From positions 1-10,814 of the forward strand of contig VGPA01000030.1 of NCBI GenBank assembly GCA_016875665.1: DNA of 10,814 bases, given 5' to 3'. The notes beneath the pieces are model-generated. The model saw only the letters and a program-made list of their open reading frames with translations. It was not told the DNA's origin and searched no databases. This document shows, piece after piece, positions 1-5,462 of the stretch; the stretch's first letter is position 1, and every line of letters begins with the position of its first letter. Source of the stretch: Chloroflexota bacterium. GTDB lineage: Bacteria; Chloroflexota; Limnocylindria; P2-11E. The position numbers and the translations under genes were made by a program.

Positions 1-330
1 ATCGTGCTCGGTGAGGTGCGCACGCCGCGCGAGGCGTCGGCGCTGCTCGAGGCCCTCTCCACGGGTCATCGAGGTTCGCTCACCACGCTTCATGCGGGCA
101 GCGCGCGCGACGCGCTCGCCCGCCTCGAGCTGCTCCTGGCACGTGCAGGCGAGCTCGCTGCCGAGGCGGTCGGACGGCATGTCCGGAGGAGCATCGACCT
201 GATCGTGCACGTCGACCGGTCGGCGGGTGGGCGCCGCACGGTGCGGGAGATCGCGGCCGTCGAGCCCGCCGCCGTGCACATCGTCTGGTCCGCGCCGTCG
301 CACGGCGGTCCCGCCCGCACGCTCGATTGA
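1..330 (+). CDS. tadA: TadA/CpaF-family secretion ATPase, C-terminal part (5' truncated by window)
   Basis: This is the last 109 codons of a type II/IV secretion ATPase of the CpaF/TadA branch, the cytoplasmic motor for Flp/Tad pilus assembly. The visible part opens in the Walker B region (IVLGEVR). It continues into the family's conserved segment TGHRGSLTTLHAGSARDAL followed by RLELL, which contains the His-box residues seen in CpaF proteins. The Walker A motif and the N-terminal domain lie upstream of the window, so integrity cannot be judged. The usual 'R-G' after GEVR is T-P here, a mild divergence. The TGA at 328-330 overlaps the TTG start of the next gene in a TTGA overlap, which suggests translational coupling with tadB. 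The family is secure. The TadA name rests on the two TadB/TadC-like genes that follow. Confidence 0.9.
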   Translation: MVLGEVRTPREASALLEALSTGHRGSLTTLHAGSARDALARLELLLARAGELAAEAVGRHVRRSIDLIVHVDRSAGGRRTVREIAAVEPAAVHIVWSAPSHGGPARTLD

Positions 331-1163
331 TCGCGGGCGCGCTCGCGGCTGCGCTCGCCGGATTCTGCATCGCGCTCGCGTCGGTGCCGGACTCGAGGCG
401 GCGCGTCACACTTGCGTTCGCGCACCCCGACGGAGCGGCGCTCGCCGATGCGGGCTGGACGGCGGGATGGCTGCGGTGGGAAGCCGTGCGGTGGACCTTC
501 GCCGGCGCAATGACGTTGATCGCGCAACTCGTCGGGCTTCCTGCCGCACTCGCGCTCCCCGCGGCGCTTCTGCCTTCGCTGGTGATACGGGATCGCGCAA
601 GGATCGCGCGCGAGCGCGCTCGGCGTGAGCTCGTGCGAATCGTTTCCTCGGCGCACGCGGCGCTGCGCGCGCACGCCGGTCTCGTCGAGGCATTGCACCG
701 CGGCGTCGAGGCCAGTGACGACCGTCTCGCACGCCGGCCGTTCGCCCGCGCGCTCTCGGATTTCGCGCTCGGGGCCTCCCTCGACGACGCGCTCACCCGT
801 GCCGGCGCCGTCGAGCGGGACGCGCGGGTTCGTGAGTCGCTGTCGAGCCTCGCGCTCGGGGTCGCGGAGCGCCTCCCATCCGATCGGGTCGCGGAGCTGA
901 TGGCCTCGCTCGCCGACCGCCTGTCGCACGAAGGGAACCTCGACGACGAGGTCCGCGCGAGGGCCGGCGCCGCGAGGACCCAGATCGTCATCATGGCGGC
1001 GGTCGTGCCGGCGCTCGCGCTGTACCTGGCGGCGACCACGCCCGGCGTGGCGGACACGCTGGGCAGTCCGCTCGGACGGACACTGCTCGTCCCTGTGGCG
1101 GCGGGGCTCGAGGTCACCGGATTCCTGCTGAGCCGCCGGATGCTCTCGAGCGTGCTGCGCTGA
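327..1163 (+). CDS. tadB: TadB-like inner-membrane platform protein of Flp/Tad pilus (type II secretion F domain)
   Basis: A 278-residue predicted membrane protein, usual in size for TadB. It has a hydrophobic N-terminus (about residues 3-18) and a membrane stretch at about 57-85. A charged cytoplasmic F domain follows at about 86-215, with the helical pattern around LVEALHRGVE and FALGASLDDAL. Two C-terminal membrane segments lie at about 220-240 and 250-270. This is the layout of T2SSF/GspF platform proteins, which sit in the inner membrane and couple the TadA motor to pilin polymerisation. The TTG at 327 is chosen because it overlaps the tadA TGA and leaves a complete first membrane helix. 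The assignment rests on architecture plus position after tadA and before a second F-domain gene. Sequence conservation of this family is low, so B versus C is by gene order. Confidence 0.82.
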   Translation: MIAGALAAALAGFCIALASVPDSRRRVTLAFAHPDGAALADAGWTAGWLRWEAVRWTFAGAMTLIAQLVGLPAALALPAALLPSLVIRDRARIARERARRELVRIVSSAHAALRAHAGLVEALHRGVEASDDRLARRPFARALSDFALGASLDDALTRAGAVERDARVRESLSSLALGVAERLPSDRVAELMASLADRLSHEGNLDDEVRARAGAARTQIVIMAAVVPALALYLAATTPGVADTLGSPLGRTLLVPVAAGLEVTGFLLSRRMLSSVLR

Positions 1164-1207
1164 CGCTGGCTGGGGCCGTCGCGCTGGCGCTCTCCGTCGC
1201 CTGCGGC

Positions 1208-1960
1208 GTGCTCGCGCTGCGCCCGGTCTCACGCGCGGCGCGCAGCCTTGCGCTGGTCTGGCCGCATCCGCGTCGCCTCGTCGCGGTGCGATCCGACGAT
1301 CTGCGGGACGGCGGCTGGGAGCGGGGACCGGATGCCCTGTTCGCACTGAAGATCGGCGCCGCTCTCATCTGCGCCGCGCTCGCCGCCGCCATTGGATCGG
1401 CGGGGCTGATCGGACCCGCCCTGATCGTGGTGGCCGCATACGCCGGCTTCGTGGCGCCGTCGCTCGCCATCGAGCGGCGGGCGCGTCGCATGCGGGACCT
1501 CGCGGATCGCCGTGTGGCCGTGCTCGTCGAATGGATCGAGGGTCTCGTCGCGGCCGGGCGGCCGCCGGAGACCGCCGTCGCCGCCGTGTCGGCTCGGCCG
1601 ACGGGATCACCGGTGCTCGATCGCGCGCTGCGCGAGGCGCTCGCTGCCTACGCGCTCGGCGCGCCGCTCCACAGCGCCCTCCTCGCCGCCGGGAGAGCCG
1701 TCCCGCTTCCGTCACTCGGAGCGCTCGCGGGGGACCTCGAGCGGGCGCGCGACCTCGGCCGCGGCGCGCTGACCGTGCTCCGTGAGCTGCGCCAGACCCT
1801 GCGGCATCGCGAGCGCGCCCGGCTGATCGAGGCGGCAGCTCGGGTCGACTCGGAGCTGATGCTCGTGATGGTGCTGTGCTACCTCCCCGCGCTGATGCTC
1901 TTGGTCGTCATTCCGCTGTTCGCGACCCTGCTCACCGGGCTCGATCTCGTCGGCGGATGA
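1208..1960 (+). CDS. tadC: TadC-like inner-membrane platform protein of Flp/Tad pilus (start probably further upstream)
   Basis: Second F-domain membrane protein of the Tad block, 250 residues from GTG 1208. A long hydrophobic region lies at about 43-85. A soluble helical domain at about 90-215 contains LVEWIEGLVAAGRPPETAV and a second YALGAPLHSALLAAG repeat-like helix. A strongly hydrophobic C-terminal helix follows at about 220-245. The partner role with TadB under the TadA motor is family knowledge. The reading frame stays open upstream of 1208 to a CTG at 1160-1162 that overlaps the tadB TGA. Those 16 extra codons encode a clean membrane-helix start (TLAGAVALALSVACG) with 15 of 16 third positions G or C. 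The GTG at 1208 would cut that helix, so the true start may be CTG 1160. No Shine-Dalgarno site is obvious at either position. Confidence 0.8.
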   Translation: MLALRPVSRAARSLALVWPHPRRLVAVRSDDLRDGGWERGPDALFALKIGAALICAALAAAIGSAGLIGPALIVVAAYAGFVAPSLAIERRARRMRDLADRRVAVLVEWIEGLVAAGRPPETAVAAVSARPTGSPVLDRALREALAAYALGAPLHSALLAAGRAVPLPSLGALAGDLERARDLGRGALTVLRELRQTLRHRERARLIEAAARVDSELMLVMVLCYLPALMLLVVIPLFATLLTGLDLVGG

Positions 1961-1981
1961 CGCACTCACTACGCTCCGGGC

Positions 1982-2629
1982 GTGTCCGACGCTCCGCCGC
2001 CCGTGATCCGCCCCTTCGGGGAGCGCGCGCTGCTGGTCGAGGTGGGGGATCGCGTCGGAGTCGAGGAAGCGGTGCGCGCCCTTGCGGTCGCCGACGCATG
2101 GGAGCAGGCCGGGCACGGCATCGCGATCCCGGCGTACGCATCGGCGGTGCTGCGGTTCGATCCGCTGCGCCTCGCGCCGGCGGATGCGGAACGGTTGGCC
2201 GCGGCCATCGTCGCGGAGGTCGCGAGCCGCTCGCCGCGCCCGTCGTCCGGCCGCGTCGTCGAAATCCGCACGCGCTACGACGGCGCGGATCTCGCCGACG
2301 TCGCGGCTGCCTCGGGCCTCACGACCGAGGAGCTCGTGGCGCTGCACTCCGGCCGCGACTACGTCGTGTACTTCCTCGGCTTCAGCCCAGGGTTCGCCTA
2401 CTGCGGGCCGATCGACGGGCGGATCCATGCGCCGCGCCTGCCGCGTCCGCGCGAGCGCGTGCCGCGCGGGTCGGTCGCCGTCGCCGACGGGCAGACCACG
2501 GTGTACCCGCTCGCTTCACCCGGCGGATGGCAGCTGCTCGGGACGACGGATCTCGCGATGTTCGACCCGGCGAACGACCCGCCCGCGCTGCTGCGGCCGG
2601 GCGACCGCGTCCGGTTCGTGCCGTCATGA
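1982..2629 (+). CDS. pxpB: 5-oxoprolinase subunit PxpB (KipI/YbgJ family)
   Basis: A 215-residue protein with the full signature set of PxpB. It has an N-terminal FGERALLVE strand, the glycine-rich GFSPGFAYCG loop at 133-142, then PRLPRPRERVPRGSVAVADG (151-170), QTTVYPLASPGGWQLLGTT (171-189) and a terminal LLRPGDRVRF. PxpB works with PxpA and PxpC in ATP-dependent opening of 5-oxo-L-proline (pyroglutamate) to glutamate in the cytoplasm. Historically the family was called KipI, an inhibitor of the sporulation kinase KinA. The linked pxpC supports the metabolic role. The GTG start at 1982 is 21 bases after the tadC stop, and no earlier ATG/GTG/TTG exists in this frame after the TGA at 1958. No clear Shine-Dalgarno site or promoter is visible, so read-through from the tad genes is likely. 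Confidence 0.93.
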   Translation: MSDAPPPVIRPFGERALLVEVGDRVGVEEAVRALAVADAWEQAGHGIAIPAYASAVLRFDPLRLAPADAERLAAAIVAEVASRSPRPSSGRVVEIRTRYDGADLADVAAASGLTTEELVALHSGRDYVVYFLGFSPGFAYCGPIDGRIHAPRLPRPRERVPRGSVAVADGQTTVYPLASPGGWQLLGTTDLAMFDPANDPPALLRPGDRVRFVPS

Positions 2630-3531
2630 TCCGCGTCCTCGCCTGCGGCCCGCTCGCCACACTCCAGGACGCGGGCCGGACCGGCCACCTCCGCTCCGGT
2701 GTGCCGGTCGGCGGGCCGGTGGACCCGTTTGCGTTCACGGCGGCGCTCGCGCTGGCGGGCTGCGCGGACGACGCCTGCGCCATCGAGCTGCCGTCCCTGC
2801 CGTTCACCTTCACGCTCGAGGATCGCCGCGTGGTCGCGGTCGCCGGCCCGGGCGTCTCGCTGCGCGCCGACGCGGCCGTGCCCGGCTGGACCGCGGCGGT
2901 GGTGCGGGCGGGGCGTCCGGTCACGGTGATCGGCGACGCGACCACGCGCTTCGCGTACCTCGCGGTGGCCGGCGGGATCACCGTCGCGCCGTGGCTCGGA
3001 TCGCGCGCGACCCATCTCGGCTTCGCGCTCGGGTCCATCCCCCGGCCGCTCCGTGCCGGTGACCTGTTGCCGCTCGGGAAGGCCGCCTCGGCGAGCCGCG
3101 CCGGACGAGCGCTCGAGCCCGCGTCGTACGCGGGAGCGGTCCGGGCGATCAGGGGACCGCACACCGATCGCTTCGACGCGGCGACGCTCCACTCCTTCTA
3201 CTCGTCGGAGTTCGCGGTCGAGCCCTCGAGCGACCGCACCGGGACACGCCTCGCCGGTCCCCGCCTGGCGGCGGCCGGGTCCGGAGAGATCCGCAGCGCC
3301 GGGATGGTCGCCGGTGCGGTGCAGGTGCCGCCGGGCGGCGCACCGATCGTGCTGCTCGCCGATCACCAGACGACGGGCGGGTACCCGGTCATCGCGACCG
3401 TCATCGCGGCCGATCTCGGTCGCGTCGCCCAGGCCTCGCCGGGCGACCGCATCCGGTTCGCTGAGGTCGACCGCGATGAGGCGGTGCGCGCGCTCGCGGC
3501 CCAGCGCGCCGCGGTCGAGGCGGTCCGCTAA
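2626..3531 (+). CDS. pxpC: 5-oxoprolinase subunit PxpC (KipA/YbgK family)
   Basis: A 301-residue protein, normal size for PxpC/KipA, the biotin-dependent-carboxylase-like subunit of 5-oxoprolinase. Diagnostic segments are the N-terminal ATLQDAGRTGHLRSGVPVGG with PVD, a central AYLAVAGGITV followed by WLGSRAT, and the C-terminal block LLADHQTTGGYPVIATVIAA, with QASPGDRIRF near the end. The ATG at 2626 overlaps the pxpB TGA (ATGA), so the two chains are probably translationally coupled and made in equal amounts. PxpA, the LamB/YcsF-type subunit needed for a complete enzyme, is not in the window. The TAA at 3529-3531 overlaps the stop codon of the opposing kinase gene, leaving no room for a terminator between them. 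I see no disruption in the frame. Confidence 0.93.
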   Translation: MIRVLACGPLATLQDAGRTGHLRSGVPVGGPVDPFAFTAALALAGCADDACAIELPSLPFTFTLEDRRVVAVAGPGVSLRADAAVPGWTAAVVRAGRPVTVIGDATTRFAYLAVAGGITVAPWLGSRATHLGFALGSIPRPLRAGDLLPLGKAASASRAGRALEPASYAGAVRAIRGPHTDRFDAATLHSFYSSEFAVEPSSDRTGTRLAGPRLAAAGSGEIRSAGMVAGAVQVPPGGAPIVLLADHQTTGGYPVIATVIAADLGRVAQASPGDRIRFAEVDRDEAVRALAAQRAAVEAVR

Positions 3532-4307
3532 GCGGCGGCGATCGCTTCGCGCAGGCGCGCGCGGGCGCGGCCGGCGAACTCCTGGTCAGCGTGCTCGTCC
3601 GCCCAGACGATCGAGATCATCTGGCCGATCACGGCGCCGTCGCGCATCGCCACGAGCTCCTCGGCGGCGAAGTCGCCGTAGCCGCGCCGGAACGCGGCGA
3701 ACAGGTCGGGCCGGTCGTGCCACTCCTGCCACCACAGGCGATGGAGGTCGTCATGCCACGGGCCCGGGTGTGCATGCTCGCAGTCGATCACCGCGAGGTG
3801 CTCACCGTTCCAGATCCAGTTACACGGGTGCCAATCGCGGTGCGCCGGCACGAGCAGCGGCTCGGGGCGCCGTCGCGATCCGTGCGCCGAGCATGCGCGC
3901 GTGCGCGACTTCGTCGTCGGCCAGTAGTCCCGGACGCGCCCGCGCGATCCACTGCTCGATGCGCTCGCTGGTGAAGCGCCCGTATCCCTCGGCGCGCACT
4001 GGAGCGGCGGACGTGTGGAAGCGGTGCAGGAGGAGGCCGGCCTCCTCGTGCACCCGGCGCTCGACCTCCGGATCGCCGCTCGCGAACGGCGGCCGGGGAC
4101 CGCACCGAGCAGCAGCGTCCCCGTGCCCTCGTCCACCGCCAGGAGGCGTGGGGCCGCGTCGCCGAGTGCCGGGGTCCCGTGGCGGTAGGCGTGCAGCTCG
4201 GAAACGAGCTTCTTCGCACGCCGATGCGTCTTCGCGAACACGCGGCCCTCCGGCGTCGCGAGTTCGAGCACCTGCGACTCGCCGTGGGCCCACGAGTGAT
4301 CCCGCAC
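3528..4307 (-). CDS. APH-fold small-molecule phosphotransferase, with two compensating frameshifts as sequenced
   Basis: A member of the aminoglycoside/choline kinase-like (APH) fold. On the - strand the N-terminal lobe reads HGESQVLELATPEGRVFAKT, with the nucleotide loop, catalytic-type Lys and a following Glu (ELHAYR). The C-terminal lobe has the Brenner motif HRDWHPCN and the metal-binding IDCEHA. Between them, about residues 72-147 of this frame are Arg/Ser-rich nonsense. The neighbouring frame there reads well (DPEVERRVHEEAGLLLHRFH, then ERIEQWIARARPGLLADDE). One missing base near 4090-4098 and one extra base at the G run 3864-3867 would restore a continuous protein of about 259 residues. 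The frame also stays open upstream of GTG 4307 to a CTG at 4362-4364 overlapping the ribD stop, adding 19 plausible residues. The substrate is unknown; nothing here supports antibiotic resistance. It may be a pseudogene or an assembly error. Confidence 0.75.
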   Translation of the reverse strand: MRDHSWAHGESQVLELATPEGRVFAKTHRRAKKLVSELHAYRHGTPALGDAAPRLLAVDEGTGTLLLGAVPGRRSRAAIRRSSAGCTRRPASSCTASTRPPLQCAPRDTGASPASASSSGSRGRVRDYWPTTKSRTRACSAHGSRRRPEPLLVPAHRDWHPCNWIWNGEHLAVIDCEHAHPGPWHDDLHRLWWQEWHDRPDLFAAFRRGYGDFAAEELVAMRDGAVIGQMISIVWADEHADQEFAGRARARLREAIAAA

Positions 4308-4360
4308 GATCGTGCAGGGCCCACCGAGGGTCCGCTCGGCGAAGGCGACGAGCGCGTCGC

Positions 4361-5407
4361 TCAGCCGATGTCCCCGGAGATCGCGACGTCGTCACCGACC
4401 TTGCGGATCATGGGCCGTCCCAGCGCGAAGGCCTGGCCGAGGTCCGGGAGCGCCTGCGGGCCGCCGCCGCCGGCCACCGGCGCGATGTAGACGAGCAGCC
4501 GGTCGGCGAGGCCGCCCGCGACGAGCGCGCTCGCGATCGCCGGTCCCGCTTCGGCGAGCACGGTGTTCACGCCCTGGCCCGCGAGCCACGCGAGCACAGC
4601 GGCGAGATCGAGGCCATCCGCGACGCGCGGCGCGGTGGCGACGAGCACGCTCGAGTCGCGCAGTCGATTGGCGCGCCGCGGGTCGGCATCGCGTGCGATG
4701 AAGATGACCGTGCGCTGCGGGTCCTTCGCGCGCATGACGCGCGCACCGACGGGAGTCCGCGCGTCGGCGTCGACGACCACGCGCAGCGGGTCGCGCCCCT
4801 TCACCTCGCGCACGGTGAGCTGCGGGTCGTCGGCGAGCACGGTGTCGACTCCCACGAGCACCGCGTCGCTCCGGTCCCGCAGCTGGTGCACCTCACGCTG
4901 CGCGCGCTTGCCCACGAGGTGGCGGCGTCCCGCGATCCCGGCGCGGCCGTCGAGGGTCGTCGCGAGCTTCACCGTCACGTGCGGCCGGCCCTTGCGCACG
5001 CGGGTGAGGTAGCCGGCGTTCACCGTCGCCGCTTCGTCGGCGAGCAGCCCCTCCTCGACCGTGATCGGGGCGGCCTTCAGTGCGCGCAGCCCCTTGCCGC
5101 TCGTGCGCGGATCGGGGTCGCGGACGGCGGCGACGACGCGCGCAATGCCCGCGGCGACGGTCGCGTCGACGCACGTGGTGCAGGGCTCGAGCGTCAGGTA
5201 GAGGGTGGCGCCCTTCGCCATCGCGCCCGCTTTCCCGAGCGCTTCGGCCTCGGCGTGCGCCGCGCCGTGGGCGCGGTGCCAACCCGCGGCCACGACCGCG
5301 CCGTCCTTCGCGATGACCGCCCCGACCAGAGGGTTCGGGCTCGTCCGGCCCGCGCCCTTCGCGGCGAGACGGATCGCCCGGCGCATGCATGCGGCGTCGT
5401 CGCGCAC
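4361..5407 (-). CDS. ribD: Bifunctional riboflavin biosynthesis protein RibD (deaminase/reductase), with atypical zinc-site loop
   Basis: A 348-residue protein with the two RibD domains. An N-terminal cytidine-deaminase-like domain (about 1-120) has TSPNPLVGAVI, HAEAEAL (H51, E53) and LEPCTTC (C76, C79). A C-terminal reductase domain (about 141-345) has RPHVTVKLATTLDGR, DAVLVGVDTVLADDPQLTVR and a late AEAGPAIASALV. RibD deaminates the pyrimidine product of GTP cyclohydrolase II and then reduces its ribose with NADPH, the second and third steps of riboflavin synthesis. The family's zinc loop normally reads PC-x-H-x-G-x-T-P-P-C. Here only two residues separate the cysteines, six fewer than usual, and the reductase WIT motif is replaced by HLVG. 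RibD remains the best name, but the substrate is less certain than usual. GTG 5407 is the only upstream start giving the standard N-terminus. No other rib gene is nearby. Confidence 0.85.
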   Translation of the reverse strand: MRDDAACMRRAIRLAAKGAGRTSPNPLVGAVIAKDGAVVAAGWHRAHGAAHAEAEALGKAGAMAKGATLYLTLEPCTTCVDATVAAGIARVVAAVRDPDPRTSGKGLRALKAAPITVEEGLLADEAATVNAGYLTRVRKGRPHVTVKLATTLDGRAGIAGRRHLVGKRAQREVHQLRDRSDAVLVGVDTVLADDPQLTVREVKGRDPLRVVVDADARTPVGARVMRAKDPQRTVIFIARDADPRRANRLRDSSVLVATAPRVADGLDLAAVLAWLAGQGVNTVLAEAGPAIASALVAGGLADRLLVYIAPVAGGGGPQALPDLGQAFALGRPMIRKVGDDVAISGDIG

Positions 5408-5427
5408 GGCCTGCCACTCTACGGCCG

Positions 5428-5442
5428 TTGCATATTCATCCA
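5428..5442. promoter_or_regulatory. ARG box 1 (putative ArgR operator)
   Basis: TTGCATATTCATCCA is an imperfect palindrome. Its core matches 11 of 14 positions of the enteric ARG-box core (TGAAT-4N-ATTCA type) and also resembles the TGCAT-type half sites of GC-rich bacteria. It is strikingly A/T-rich for this genome. It overlaps the proposed -35 element of argC, and argR lies in the same operon, so ArgR binding here should block transcription. Confidence 0.75.
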
Positions 5443-5456
5443 GGTAGGCGCATAAT
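5428..5456 (+). promoter_or_regulatory. Putative sigma-70-type promoter of the arginine operon
   Basis: The -35-like hexamer TTGCAT (5428-5433) and -10-like CATAAT (5451-5456, five of six to TATAAT) are separated by 17 bp. Transcription would begin about seven bases after the -10, at or within a base or two of the argC ATG at 5463, so the mRNA would be leaderless. The purine-rich AGGTAGG at 5442-5448 is 14 bases from the ATG, too far for a normal Shine-Dalgarno site and upstream of the predicted transcript. Both hexamers are buried in the ARG boxes, fitting steric repression. Confidence 0.6.
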
Positions 5457-5462
5457 CATTCA
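5448..5462. promoter_or_regulatory. ARG box 2 (putative ArgR operator)
   Basis: GCGCATAATCATTCA shares the pattern CATANTCATNCA with box 1, and its core also matches 11 of 14 positions of the enteric ARG-box core. Its offset from box 1 is exactly 20 bp, about two helical turns, which is the usual spacing of paired ARG boxes bound by one ArgR hexamer. It ends at the base before the argC ATG and covers the proposed -10 element. Confidence 0.75.

Noticed and set aside
80..1346. Two long - strand open frames opposite tadA and tadB
   Set aside because: Composition is Arg/Ala-rich and motif-free. The + strand carries a coherent ATPase and a membrane protein with coupled starts.
1876..2625. 250 in-frame codons upstream of the pxpC ATG
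   Set aside because: They overlap tadC and pxpB and encode Arg-rich noise. The PxpC family begins at the ATG overlapping the pxpB stop.
3864..4098. Programmed ribosomal frameshifting in the kinase gene
   Set aside because: No slippery heptamer is evident, and two shifts of opposite sign would be required. Indel error or mutation is simpler.
3528..4307. Antibiotic-resistance (aminoglycoside phosphotransferase) call for the APH-fold gene
   Set aside because: Only the general fold motifs are visible. The family includes kinases for many metabolites, and there is no mobile or resistance context.
5442..5448. AGGTAGG as Shine-Dalgarno site for argC
   Set aside because: It is 14 bases from the ATG and upstream of the predicted transcription start. 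It more likely is just the spacer between the two ARG boxes.
3053..5455. 800-codon open frame on the + strand spanning the end of pxpC, the kinase gene and ribD
   Set aside because: It runs through three genes in other frames, and the product is low-complexity Arg/Pro/Ser with no recognisable domain. The GC-rich background makes long stop-free shadows common.
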